Positions 49,082 through 59,747 of a stretch of 64,000 nt of DNA are shown here, piece by piece. The DNA lies in the NCBI GenBank assembly GCA_949775045.1, contig OX459095.1, positions 34,834,768 through 34,898,767 of the forward strand, given 5' to 3'. Both the position numbers and the translations under genes were made by a program. This stretch comes from Metridium senile. Lineage: Eukaryota; Cnidaria; Anthozoa; Actiniaria; Metridiidae. The notes beneath the pieces are model-generated. The model did no database searches. It was not told the origin of the DNA and worked only from the letters and a program-made list of their open reading frames with translations. Numbering within the stretch: position 1 is the stretch's first letter; every line of letters begins with the position of its first letter.

Positions 49082-49350
49082 AAATAATTTAGATAGTACG
49101 CGCGCTCTGATTGGTCAAAAACCGTGTTGGATGAGGCTATCTAAACATGCGCGCGCGTATTGATGGCGCGCGTATTGAGAATTGCTATTCTTATCAGCAA
49201 TTAAAAATGCCGATTTAGCCTCAAACATTTTTTATAAAAGCAATAGAAGACGCCTAACGGCTCGTGCTTTTCCTAGGCTCTCTCGTGTTCTCCCAACATC
49301 ACGCGTGTTTAGATCAGGCTATATAACACGGAAAATCGTCTTCTATTTCT
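49082..49350. mobile_element. MITE in the right arm of the 5.77 kb element
   Basis: TAATTATA (8 bp) is duplicated at 49074-49081 and 49351-49358; the left arm of the host element lacks the insert (44700-44720). The inside carries GCGCGCTCTGATTGG and an inverted pair CCGTGTTGGATGAGGCTATCTAAACA against TGTTTAGATCAGGCTATATAACACGG. Non-coding. Confidence 0.8.
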
Positions 49351-49912
49351 TAATTATAAATGTTTTCAAGTTTAGGGCTTTTTCAGATCTCAGATTTAAA
49401 AAGCAAACATTGACCGATTTTATGAAAAAAACACGTTGAATGCAAAACCAAATAGCAATTCTTTTGATCTTTATTCTCTTTAAGTCTTGCAATAAAAGTA
49501 GTAATAGGCCATTTTATGAAAAAAATGTAAAAATACTGAAAAATAGTGCAAATTTTTGTATTTTGCCATTTCCCTAGCAACCGTTACCATGGAAACATCT
49601 AAGCCCCCTATACATAAGTTTGTAGGTCTACAAACTCTCAGAGGAACATTTGTAGAAAGTTTTGTGGATATTGCAGCTATATTAACAGAGTTATTCTATC
49701 TTTTGATGAGAGAATGTTACTTCATATAAAATACTTCCCTACCCCACCCCCCTCAAAAAAGGTCGGATATCTTGCTTAAGCACAGGTTACATGAAAAGTA
49801 ACAAGTGAATCTTCAAAGTATAGACACTAAGCTTTAATTTGATACCAGTTTCACTATGTCTCCAGGGGGGTGCTACGAAAATCGATTTTTTGGGGTCTCA
49901 GCTCATGGACTA

Positions 49913-50188
49913 ACAGTTAAATATCAAGATGTTGTTACGTCTGCTAATGTTTTCTTCGATGAAGGATCGTCACTGTCGTACATTTCCACTAAATTAGCAG
50001 ATGAACTACATGTTGCTCCCAATTGCAAAATAAAAACACTACAATATAAATAATATAAATTTAGCAGATGATTTGAGTCAAGTTCATTTTCAAGTTGATA
50101 TTCTCATTGGTTTGGATTCTGTCTGGCAATTCCTAAAACCCGAAGTGATTAGTGGCTGTCCTACAGCTCAAGCATCCAATTTAAAATA
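49913..50188 (+). pseudogene. BEL/Pao protease segment
   Basis: The frame continues gag after the insertion: YQDVVTSANVFFDEGSSLSY with the D-E-G-S form of the aspartic-protease loop common in Pao elements, then LADELHV. After a stop at about 50053 and a frame change, VDILIGLDSVWQFLKPEVIS appears, the second half of the protease with its ILIG strand. The element ends abruptly at about 50188; no reverse transcriptase follows. Annotated as a broken copy only. Confidence 0.8.
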
Positions 50189-50194
50189 AAATTG

Positions 50195-50650
50195 TAAATA
50201 GAGGTTCAAAAGTTGTGGCTGAAGTCTTGGAAACTGCGTGGGAATTACACAAAGCCAAAGAAACGTTTGAACGGTCCAAAAAAACAAGAATGCAAATATT
50301 GGAGGATGCTAAAGGGTCAGATTGTGTTGATGGGTGCGAAGGGCGATGGTTACACAATGCTATCAGTGTGCTGGTCAACAATGGGGTCAACGTTAGTGCG
50401 TTCAGGCAAACAGTTATCGATCTATTAACAAAAGGAAGGGGAAAGTATAGAAACATTATGATTGTGGGGCCAGCTGATTGTGGAAAAACATTCATATTGA
50501 ACCCCTTGACAAAGATCTACCAAACCTTTTCTAATCCCGTAACAACAAGCTTTGCTTGGGTCGGAGCCTAGAATGCAGAATTAATATTTCTAAACGACTT
50601 TCTTTGGCATTCGACATTGATTCAATGGCATGATCTATTATTAATGTTAG
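50195..50650 (+). pseudogene. P-loop helicase-like (superfamily 3 type) fragment
   Basis: The frame reads VAEVLETAWELHKAKETF, a Cys/Gly part (GCEGRWLHNAI), LLTKGRGKYRNIMIVGPADC and then GKTFILNPLTKIY. GPADCGKT is a Walker A loop. After an in-frame TAG at 50569 the frame goes on with NAELIFLNDFLWHS, whose LIFLNDF looks like Walker B. The spacing of about 40 residues is short, as in SF3 helicases of small replicons, including parvovirus-like replication proteins, and of some transposons. It is cut by the MITE at about 50651. Whether the source was viral or transposon is not decidable here. Confidence 0.5.
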
Positions 50651-51268
50651 TTAGTATAAACCTACTAGTGGTCTATCACGTATCCTGCATTCTGATTGGC
50701 TACTCTACTAATGGTCTATTGAGTGATAGACCACTAGTAGCGAAAAGGGCCGATTTTGTAAACTTTGAAAACGTTTCTTGTTTCTTCTATTTCTTGTAAT
50801 AGCTTAGTACTAAATGTAATGCTTTTCCTTAAATCGTAAATTGCAAATATGAGCAAGAAAATGACAAAAAAGGACATAATTTTGATATTTTGTGAATGCA
50901 TTTTGACTTGAAGAGCGCGCGCTACTGACGCCATCACACGATTCTTCAGTTTGATTGAGAAAGCCAGATTAAAAAACTTTTCTTGGACTTTTCTTTATTC
51001 CTCCGTTGTTCAAATATGTATAGTAGTTTTAGCAGTAAAAATATGCTATTTTCAGCCGTTAAAACAAAAGTCTTGAGGAAGAAAATGACTAAAACTGTGG
51101 AGAATTTCGATGTGTTTTGAATACATATTCACTTGCCGTCACGCGTCATTGAGCGCGCGCTCGGTATTTTCACTTTCGATTATCTGTCATTTTTTCAAAA
51201 TAAAACGATTGAAATGTTATTTTTCTTTCAAAATATGGCAAAGTTTGACCTACTAGTTGGTTTATACT
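50651..51268. mobile_element. MITE with TAGTATAAACCTACTAGT-type ends
   Basis: TAGTATAAACCTACTAGTGG at 50651 pairs with CCTACTAGTTGGTTTATACTA ending about 51268 (short TIR of 20-25 bp). A second internal inverted pair GGTCTATCAC/GTGATAGACC lies at 50671-50735. It cuts off the helicase fragment. Non-coding. Confidence 0.65.
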
Positions 51269-51269
51269 A

Positions 51270-51388
51270 AAACAATTAGACCTCTCGCCCGAATGGTCCA
51301 CGAGTCAATAGCCCACTTGGCCTCGAAGACTCGGCCTCGTGGGCTATTGACTCGTAGACCATTCGGGCTGCGGGTCTAATTGTTAAAT
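51270..51388. mobile_element. Near-perfect 119 bp hairpin
   Basis: AACAATTAGACC...GCCCGAATGGTC.ACGAGTCAATAGCCCA pairs with its inverted copy, giving arms of about 53 bp with a 10-12 bp loop near 51327. Too long for a terminator; probably a small MITE or an origin-type hairpin. Confidence 0.75.
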
Positions 51389-51619
51389 AGACCCATGTCC
51401 GTCTTGCTTCGCAAGATTGATTTTACAGTGAATAATTTACGAGTGTTACAAGTAATTAATGTTGTCAACGACCCCTGAGTTGTAATTGGACTCTTTATAT
51501 TAAACAGACACGATTTACGATTTACATTGAATGATAGTATTACAGTATAATGATCTATGTATTACTTTCATTACACGAACGTAAAGCGTTCATTACCAAT
51601 CAAATGCATAGCTTAAAAC

Positions 51620-52150
51620 AGTTTAGTATAAATACGCAGGTGATTATAGAAAATCGCGCGCGCTGATTGGTTTGCTATCTTGGATTATCAGCCGATAATC
51701 ACCTTTTCGGAGAAATGTTGATGAAAAAGTTGCTATTTTAAGGTTTAAAAGTTTTTTCTTGGATTATCAGCCGATAATCACCTTTTCGGATAAAATGGCT
51801 GCCAGTAGTCGTTTTCTCACTGTTAGCGAAGATGAAATTGAAAACTTTAAAGAAAATGCTGTCCCAAAATCGACTAAAGAAGCTACAAAGTTTCGTGTCA
51901 AGCTATTTAAAGGTATCATAGTAAATTTTCACGTTTTTTTTTTGTCATTAAGCGAGAGAATGCGAGTCGGACACTTTCGCGTGACAGTCGCGCTTTTAAA
52001 AAATAAAATATTTTCACTTTCAATGCCGTTTCCTTCTTTCTTTTTTGAAATAATCACCTTTGTATTTATACTAAGATTTATACTCGAAGACTCGCCGCTC
52101 GGTAAATATTCACCGATAATCACTTCGCCTTCGGCGAATAATTGTTAAGT
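51620..52150. mobile_element. MITE-like repeat carrying a first coding exon
   Basis: TTAGTATAAATACGCAGGTGATTAT (51622) is inverted at 52050-52080 (ATAATCACCTTTGTATTTATACTAA), and GATTATCGGTGAA-like and CGCCGAAGGCGAA sequences close the right side to about 52147. TCTTGGATTATCAGCCGATA and the following AATCACCTTTTCGG occur twice in direct order (51669 and 51757). An exon lies inside (51795-51912). Confidence 0.55.
51795..51912 (+). CDS. KIAA1958/Crypton-like first exon
   Basis: ATGGCTGCCAGTAGTCGTTT opens MAASSRFLTVSEDEIENFKE, then NAVPKSTKEATKFRVKLFKG up to a donor AAAG|GTATCA at 51912. The helical SEDEI...N..PKSTKEATK pattern is the N-terminal start of KIAA1958-like proteins, which come from Crypton tyrosine-recombinase transposons. 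No following exon is visible downstream; 52150-52410 is AT-rich and empty. Probably an exon copied or trapped within the MITE, or the left end of a deleted gene. Confidence 0.5.
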
Positions 52151-52417
52151 AAATAAGAATAAGTTATAGTTTTATCAATCAATATGGTAATGAGTAGATA
52201 ATTTTTAATAATTTGGTTATTGTTATATTGCATTTCATAATAATATGTTTTGTAAAGCGTCAACGATTTACAGATGTGACGAAACACTTAAGACACCGGA
52301 AATAATAATGTATAAGCACATGTTATTGCTATTTTAATAAATATGAGTAGTTAAATTAAACGATTACATAGTTCATAATATAAACTATAACATAGTTCAT
52401 AATAAAGCTAATTTTAG

Positions 52418-53485
52418 TTAGTATTTAATTCGCTGACCTTTCTTTTTAATAACATCATCGTTTCTCTTATTCATACTTAAGATAATGTTGTCGATGAATG
52501 TCAGCTTTACTCTGTCAGCAAACTGAACTTGAGTTTCATATGTTAGTTGTTTTTCCAGTGCATCAGACATTAGATCTTGTTTCACCAAATCAAATAGATT
52601 TTCAATAGGATTTAAATCTGGACTGCGGGGGGGAGGGGGGATGTCAAATTTGATTGCATTCACCGATGAAAGGTTTTTTTAGCTTTTGCACTATTTTGTG
52701 AAGGATCTCCATCCTGAAGAAATCGTCTAACTCCTCCTCCCTTTCTTGCATTTCTAAATGTCTTAGGGAAGTAGTCCTTTACGAATTGTGCATACATTTC
52801 CCCGTTCAAATGTTCACATAGAACCACACCCTGCTTATATGAAATTGCTACCATAAACTTAACAACGCGACCACCAGATCCCACATGTGATCCTTTCGCA
52901 GTACAGTACTGTGCTAGACCTTCGCTTGGCATTCTCCATATTCGTGATCTAGGGGCTCTCGCCTGATCTAAAGGGTTATATTTGTGGTAAAAGCTTAAAC
53001 CATCTATATTAAAAACTCATGTTTTTTTGTCCACAGATCTTCGGTATAATTTTTTTAGAGTCTCTTGCAAATTTTAGTCTGTTTTTCATGTCTGTTGTTG
53101 TCAAAATCCCTTTCTTGCGGGCTTGTAGAAACCCGAAACCCATTCTTTTCATAGCTTTTTGGATGGTTCTGATGTGGGCGTAGCTTTCATCTAACCCAAG
53201 TTCATTCATAACTTACTTTGCTGTAAAATTTGCTCCCTCGGTTCTTCTTAGTCTATGTGCAACTCTTCGTATTCGTGTTTCATGGCGCACACTAAATTTG
53301 CGTGGTCTCCCTTGTGGTTTTCCTCTGACCTTGCTCATTTCCTTTTTTTCACCCTTAACACTTCGAAAAACGGTCGATGGTGACACCTTACATTTTCTTG
53401 TTATCTTTTTTACACTTAGTCTTCCTTCTTCTTTTAATATCTGTACCATAGCGTGGGTTTTGGGCGAGATTTTTTTCCACGCCAT
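52418..53485 (-). pseudogene. Tc1-type transposase, decayed
   Basis: Minus strand: helix-turn-helix part with KITRKCKVSPSTVFRSVKGE and a GRPRK AT-hook-like motif (GKPQGRPRKFSVR), then a second helical region (IRTIQKAMKRMGFGFLQARK), RIWRMPSEG, then FLQDGDPSQNSAKAKKTFH (middle Asp) and PPRSPDLNPIENLFDLVKQD with the final catalytic Glu. The first Asp region (YRWFKLL after a stop near 53009) is damaged. Stops near 53213 and 53009 and a frame change near 52660 make it inactive. A terminus TACAGTGGACCGCTTTAACC lies at 53567-53586 on the minus strand; the opposite end was not found. Confidence 0.85.
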
Positions 53486-53566
53486 TTTTGTTCTTGTCAG
53501 TTTGAAGGACGATAAATTAGAACAGCGCGAGCACTTTTCTTATTTGTTACACTTAAGAGGCAGTCT

Positions 53567-53586
53567 CGGTTAAAGCGGTCCACTGT
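53567..53586 (-). repeat. Tc1-type terminal inverted repeat, 5' end
   Basis: Reads TACAGTGGACCGCTTTAACC on the minus strand, with TA as target and CAGT as the usual Tc1 terminus, 80 bp upstream of the transposase start. 53590-54390 downstream has no supported gene. Confidence 0.6.
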
Positions 53587-54394
53587 ATTTCGGGTCAGAA
53601 AAAATTTTACCCTAAAACTTTGACAATGAAATGGCACATACCAGTGAGTAATCACAAGCACTTTGGTTTTTCGAAATTCCTCAAAATGATTTTTTTACAG
53701 CGCATTTCTCCTAGATCACCGAATTCGCTAAAATTGCATCTATCGTCAACCCAAAATTACACATTTTCGGCATCTCACAACTCACTAAATATTAAACGCT
53801 TGACCAAACTTTTTTATCCAAAGCTTGTACATTTATTGAAGTACGAAATTCAAAAATAATTTTGAATATCAAGCAAAAGGAAGAGAAGGCACAATATAGT
53901 AAGTGATACGGGTTTTCGGTTTTTCTAAATTATTAAAAAATACCCCTCACTAAGTAGCTAATATCTCGGAAGTCCAGCACGATAAACTTTCAATTTTTAT
54001 TGCAATCCACTAGCCTAAGGTTGGTTAAGGTAGATTTATAAAAACATGTTGTGGTTTTGATCTGTATTCTGTATTCTGTACAGCAACCTCGAACTTTTTG
54101 TGATTTTTACAAATTTGATGCATGAAATATGCAAATTAGGCTGGGGGAAAAATCTAACTAAACGTTATTATTTATTATAATAGTATCTAATTATATAGCT
54201 TATTAATTGTGTTGAATAAGTAGTTTTCTATGCAGTTGTTAGTTATGCAACTCTCAGACATGTTTAAACTTAAATTTTTTTATACTTACGACTACCATTT
54301 ATACTATTATAATTCCAAATTTACATTATTAGGATAGAATATATTTAAATAGACTTAGATAAAGGATAATTGAGTCAAGGTTTTTCATCAACAG

Positions 54395-55310
54395 GTTTCA
54401 AAAAATTGACATGGAACGTCTAGCACGTACATTAGAACTACCAGCACATTATATATGTTCCCAAAGATCCACAAGTACAGGAATGGAGGCCCTCGTGATT
54501 TTATTAAGGAGATTTGTCTACCCAAATCGTTGGTGCGACCTTGTTCCCATTTTTGGAAGGGATGAACCTCAGCTCAGTCTAATCTTTAATGAGGTAACAT
54601 ATAAATGGCATATATATGTTCATACAGGAATATACAATTAAAGACATATTTTATGATAACATATCACAAATATAAATTTCATTATATTCTTAGATGTTGG
54701 ATGACATCAACCATCGCTTTAATCATTTGCTGAACTCACTACACCTAGTTTGGCTAGACCTGGAGGTATTCTCTCAAGCAATTCAAGCAAAAGGAGCATC
54801 ACTACACCGTTGCTGGGGAATCATATAGATGGGACGCCGAGGCCTATTGCACGTCCTATCCGCAATCAAAGGTTGATGTTCAGTGGTCACAAAATAATCT
54901 ATTGTTTGATATTTCAGGTAGTTTAGTAATTTTTCATGAGGCCCTCGTGATTTTATTCAGGTGATTTGTCTATATTTCAATATTCACACCAGCAAACAAA
55001 ATATGACATAGATTTTTTTAGATCTTTTCTGGATCATATAAATATAAATAAATATTGTTTCCAACTGTAATTACATGTAACAGGATGTGAACAGGATGTT
55101 TCTTCATAAATAGATTTTCAAATACGGTCTTTTAAAGGAGACAGAATAACTCTTCATTCATCTGGCTTTTCAGGCATATGTTGGGCCACCTCAGTGGCCA
55201 GTGCAATTTCTTGACGGCTTTCTTTCCATATGAAGGGAGCCATATCAAAAATAATCTTCTGTTGATTGAATCAAATGCCATAAACTTAAAAAATCTAAAA
55301 ATCTATTTCA
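54395..55310 (+). pseudogene. PIF-Harbinger transposase relic
   Basis: Exon 54395-54593 (acceptor CAACAG, donor GAG|GTAACA) gives ERLARTLELPAHYI, then EALVILLRRFVYPNRWCDLV and IFGRDEPQLSLIFNE, the N-terminal helical part typical of Harbinger transposases. After an intron, exon 54694 onward gives MLDDINHRFNHLLNSLHLVW and, after a frame change, HIDGTPRPIARPIRNQR with the first catalytic Asp, then MFSGHK. A later FPYEGSHIKNNLLLIES (about 55230) corresponds to the second-Asp region, with the Asp lost. The C-terminal Glu part is missing. Confidence 0.75.
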
Positions 55311-55737
55311 AGGTAAACAGAAGTCAGCTAACGACAAAAAACTGCAAAAGCAATCTGTCACTCGAAGAGCCGCCATTTTGATTTTACAAATACAAGCAGT
55401 GCTGTTTTTTCAAACGAAAACAATAACTTTCCTATTTTGTCTTTCGACTTAAATTGTACTTTCATTTTTACACAAAAAAACTGCTTTATATGATTTTCAT
55501 ATTCGTACATGACTTAAACACAAATTTAGAGTTAAAAACTTTGATGTAAACGGCTAAGATGAAAACCTACCTCTTGAAGTTGAAAATTCAAGTTGACAAC
55601 CGACAACGTCAGGGCTTCAAGTGTCCCTATTAGCCCTTTCGGAGTTGCGCGAGGAACTGGTAACTAGTACGGTGCGCGGTGTATTGTGGGACAGTTTTAT
55701 GGGACGCTCGCTTCGTAAACAAATTCACCAATCGAAG

Positions 55738-57216
55738 ATGGGAAAGTTCAACTGCTGCGTTCCAAACTGCACTAATAATTGGCGAAATTCTCCTAATCTA
55801 AAGTTCCATACGTTACCAAGCGATCCAAAAATCCGTTCTGATTACAAACGACTGATAAGAAATGCTACTTTGAAGGAGAAGTCGAAACAAACGAGAATAT
55901 GTGGAGCTCACTTCGAAGGTGGAGAGAGAATTTGTAGAAATCAACTTCCTACTATTTTTCCTTGGTCATCTAATCCTTCTAAACGTCGAGAAATAGTGAA
56001 ACATGATTTTCCAGTTAAACCAAAGAAAAACCTAGTCATGGACACACTGCTTGACGATCCACAAGCTTCAAACGAACGTGAACAGATGACACAAGAGGAG
56101 CCAAAAGAACAACAACAACTCGAGCAAACTGTTGATATTCTCATTGAAATGACTGATCATTCCATAGGAGTGGAAGATAACGAGTCGTCGCAGGTCAACC
56201 AGGAATTAGCAGATCTACGTGAGGAAGTAAAATTATTAAAGAAACAATTGCTGGATCTGAACGATAAACTTAACAACAAGCCAAAGTTTGACATTGATGA
56301 GTTTAAAAACAATGACGAGGATATTTCTTTCTTCACTGGTTTTGCTAACTACGATACGATGCTATTTTGCTATGATATGCTTAAAGATAAAGCAGAGAAT
56401 CTGAATTATGACAATAAGCCAAGAGAAAACTATGATCCAGACAAACGTAAACCTGGTTCTAGAAGAAAACTTACACAGTGGCAAGAGTTTACTTTAGTCC
56501 TAATGAGATTGAGACTAGGCCTCCTGGAGAGAGATTTAGCTGAAAGATTTAGAGTGGCAGTGTCTACAGTTTCTAATATTTGTAGAACATGGTTTAGGTT
56601 CATGAGAATGGAGCTAGAACCAATATGTGTTCAATGGCCTTCTAAGGAACAAATCAAGTTTTATATGCCTTCTATTTTCAAGAAACTCTACCCAAATCTG
56701 GTGTCAATTATTGACTGTACAGAAATTCAAATGGAAAGCCCATCCAGCTTGGATAAGAGGTCTCTCTGCTATTCCAGTTATAAGTCAAGGACAACTATGA
56801 AAGCATTACTAGGAATTACTCCAAATGGCGTTGCTTCTTTTTGCAGTGATTTGTACTGCGGTTCAATCAGCGACCCTGAAATTGTAAGGAAATCTGGCTA
56901 TTTAGAACACCTACAAAGAGGAGACCATGTGATGGCGGATAAGGGATTTACAATCCAAGATGATTTAGCTGCTGCTGGAGCACGTCTGGCTTTGCCACAC
57001 TTTTTAAAGGATAAAGGCCAGTTCTCAGAAGAGCAAACAATTCATAACAAGAAGATAGCCAGTCTACGAATCCATGTTGAGCGTTACATGGAAAGACTAA
57101 AAAACTGGCACATTTTTGATCGACCAGTTCCTATTAGCTTAGCAGATACTGCATCAGATATCTGGGTTATTATTGTATGTTTGTCAAACTTTCTTCCGCC
57201 AATGATAAGTTCATAG
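55738..57216 (+). CDS. ISL2EU transposase: THAP zinc finger plus DDE domain
   Basis: 492 residues from the ATG that begins MGKFNCCVPNC; an in-frame ATG at 55699 lies inside the TIR and would put 13 residues before the THAP Cys pair, so the inner start is preferred. THAP, residues 4-76: C6/C7 and C11, then C55-x-x-H58 in RICGAHF and a closing LPTIFPW. Coiled coil about 152-182 (LADLREEVKLLKKQL). Helix-turn-helix about 243-290 (LTQWQEFTLVLMRLRLG, RDLAERFRVAVSTVSNICR). DDE: D326 (SIIDCTE), D401 (MADKGF), E448 (RIHVERYMER). It cuts and joins the element's TIRs; THAP and HTH bind the ends. The frame is uninterrupted to TAG at 57214. The start lies 30 bp inside the TIR, so the promoter is in or near the TIR. 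Confidence 0.92.
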   Translation: MGKFNCCVPNCTNNWRNSPNLKFHTLPSDPKIRSDYKRLIRNATLKEKSKQTRICGAHFEGGERICRNQLPTIFPWSSNPSKRREIVKHDFPVKPKKNLVMDTLLDDPQASNEREQMTQEEPKEQQQLEQTVDILIEMTDHSIGVEDNESSQVNQELADLREEVKLLKKQLLDLNDKLNNKPKFDIDEFKNNDEDISFFTGFANYDTMLFCYDMLKDKAENLNYDNKPRENYDPDKRKPGSRRKLTQWQEFTLVLMRLRLGLLERDLAERFRVAVSTVSNICRTWFRFMRMELEPICVQWPSKEQIKFYMPSIFKKLYPNLVSIIDCTEIQMESPSSLDKRSLCYSSYKSRTTMKALLGITPNGVASFCSDLYCGSISDPEIVRKSGYLEHLQRGDHVMADKGFTIQDDLAAAGARLALPHFLKDKGQFSEEQTIHNKKIASLRIHVERYMERLKNWHIFDRPVPISLADTASDIWVIIVCLSNFLPPMISS

Positions 57217-57862
57217 CATTGATGTTAGAATATTTCAATTACTTCAGGTTAATTTAAATGTATTTTGCATGAAACAGACACTAACAATAATTGTAAATAT
57301 CTTTGTCATGCAATCAGGATTCATGTGTAAATATTAAAGTTGAATTAACACTTTTGTCTCTAATTCAACTTAAACATGAAACCTGACTGCAAATTCAACA
57401 TTTTCAATGTTTAAATATGTTTGTCATTGATTTTTATGTTAACGTTTAGAAATTTTTTCATATATAGGCCTCATCAGTAAGCGCAGAATGGATTGAAGGC
57501 TTCATTGTGATGAAATTATTAACTTAAAAATTAGCAACAAACATATCAAGACATAAACAATTTTAAGACTCTATAGGATGGAAAGAAAAAAAGAGGTTGT
57601 TGCAAAGGTTTATTGTAATGACTTTATTGGAAATATAAACACCATTATTCACCTAAAAAGATGTATTATTAATAAATAAAACAAGGTTTGATTGATCATT
57701 GGACTATGTGTACTTATAAGCTAAACTTGCTATCACCCTTAAATATAACATGTCACAATATTTATATATATGAAATCACCTCCAAATCTGAATTTTAAAC
57801 AGTTGTTTAACCACTCTAGTGATTGTTTATTTTCTCTAGTGATATAAAAATATTACATTAAT
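57217..57862. other. Convergent intergenic region of ISL2EU
   Basis: AT-rich DNA between the two stop codons, with AATAAA-like signals on both strands (for example near 57675). It serves as the shared 3' end; no other feature was seen. Confidence 0.5.
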
Positions 57863-59747
57863 TTAGGATGAACGAGGAAATTCCAACATCTTGTTCCATC
57901 TTGTTTCGCCAAATTTTATCCTTGGATAAACTAGCTCAGGGAAAATATTATGAAAGTAAAATTTTTCTAATTTGAGCAATGTCACTTCCCAGAATGTAGC
58001 ATCAAAAGTAACTAGTTCATGAAACATTTCATCACCATTTGAAATTACAAAATGACAATATTGTAATTTACTACAAAACAACTGTTGTTGTATTTGATAA
58101 AAATACTTATGAGTCTTATTAATTAGAAGTTGGTCTTCATTCCTTTTGTAAATATAAAGTCTACACATAGTATCTTGCAAATTCTCTCCTTCTCTTGATG
58201 TGACTTTCTTAATCTCCACAAGATTGCCTTTGTCTGTCATTCCATCTGGCGATGCTCCCAAAAAAGGATGACTTTCAGATATGAGGAAGCCTGTTTTTTT
58301 CACTTGGTGACCAGTTTCATTTGTAAATTTCTCTATGATCTTTGGCTCCCACTCTATTCCTTCTTTCATTGCTCTTGTCTGGCAGTTTGCATGATACAAT
58401 AACACTTCTTCTATTGCTTTGGTTGGACTTGTAGTTGATTTCATAACACATCTTTTGCACTGTGAAGCAGTGATTCGTGGCTGTCTTACATCATACCATG
58501 TCCTACTTTTTTGTTGATCAACAGTTGCTTCCGCAATTGAATCACGGTCTGTTGCAGAATCAAAAAGACGTTGCTTAACCCTTGTTGCTCTGTGTGCAAT
58601 TTCATGTAATGATACTGGATGGATGTTGATAGGGGATAATAGCCCCCATTTTGAATGTCTGGTATTTTCCACTGTACTGTCAGGTTCTGGAGATGCTGGC
58701 ACTTCTACTTTATGTGGGAGAATAAACTTTAGCCCCATTTGTTTTCCTGTCTTCTTTTCTAATTGTTTAACTCTCTCGTGGATTGTATCAAAATCATGAA
58801 CTTGACTCCTCTGGTCTGGAGCTCTGACATCCTGCCTTGGATCGCTATAACTTTTCAAGCGCTTTTTGCCCCACACATGCTTTTGAAATGTTACTTCTTG
58901 AATGGTGGTGATTTCTGCTTGTCTCTTTTTTGGCACACTCCATGTGCAGGGCTTTGAAGTGCATGGAAGGTCACTTGTTTGCTGTCTGCAGATATCTTCA
59001 ATAGCAAATAATGTTGCAGCAAGATGATTGCATCTACCGTCTACTCCAGCTGGACATATACAATATGCCTTCAAAATATCTGAATTTGATTTCAAAATAA
59101 TTTTGACAGTATATACTGTTGACTTTGAATATGAAGGCAAGACTTGACTTTTAACATAAAACAAACTGTCCTCTTGTTTGCTGAAAATTCCCTTCACTCT
59201 GCCAGATTTATAAAAATTATAGCCTTTGACAATTGGCTTCTCAACTGACAATTGTTTTTTCAGTTCAACATCCTCAATAAGATATTTCCAAATGTGATTG
59301 TAACCGATGGTTGGTAACTTTGATACTCCAACTTCAAACCCACTATCTGGGAAAGCTTTATTAAAGTCTTCATCAATGTTTAGTCCAAGTCCAGCTTTTT
59401 TCTTCTCTATATTAATGCCACCATCGGGATCAATTATATCTGCTGCCAGACCGTTATCGATATAGTCGTTTACTCTGAAAAGATAGTGAAATAAACGTTA
59501 GGTATAAATACTTTTAATCATATAAACAATCTTTGATCAAATACTCGAGTGCTTACCTCTTGATCAGTATATCGCGTTTGCCGGTCACTTTTCCTCCTCT
59601 ACAAGACAGCCAGCGCTTTAATATTGCAACGGTACATTCATCTGCAGGTTTTGGAAGCTCTGCTCCTGGTACATCTTCTTCTTTTAACTTTAAACATAGA
59701 TTTGGTTCGCTTTTTTTCTTCGATAATTCACTAACAACAGACGCCAT
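57863..59747 (-). CDS. ISL2EU accessory nuclease: SAP, SWIM finger and YqaJ-type domain
   Basis: Two exons: 59747-59557 (ATGGCGTCTGTTGTTAG to AAGAG|GTAAGC) and 59474-57863 (after TTTTCAG), together 1803 nt or 600 residues with the frame kept across the 82 bp intron. Residues about 38-70 ([20 protein letters not shown]) look like a SAP DNA-binding motif. SWIM finger C202-x-C204...C212-x-H214 ([15 protein letters not shown]). YqaJ/lambda-exonuclease-type part at about 380-560: [47 protein letters not shown] and [10 protein letters not shown], with Glu, Asp and E-x-K metal-binding residues in place. Probably acts on DNA ends during transposition. The start codon is 12 bp inside the TIR. The only open question is the exact first exon. 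Confidence 0.88.

Larger units (their letters stand above)
44145..49912 (-). mobile_element. 5.77 kb TIR element with ACA duplication, inside BEL gag-pro
   Basis: Ends TAGTCCATGAGCTGA (44145-44159) and the inverted copy at 49898-49912. ACA lies directly outside both (44142-44144 and 49913-49915); removing the element and one ACA restores the retroelement frame. Arms of about 970 bp (44145-45112 and 48690-49912) are close inverted copies; the right one contains the MITE at 49082-49350. The interior has a decayed minus-strand protein gene (45130-46770) and a LINE fragment (46775-48690). A 3 bp duplication is seen in PIF-Harbinger and CACTA, but these ends match neither clearly. Confidence 0.88.

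Noticed and set aside
53298..53573. 91-codon plus-strand frame
   Set aside because: Antisense to the Tc1 transposase.
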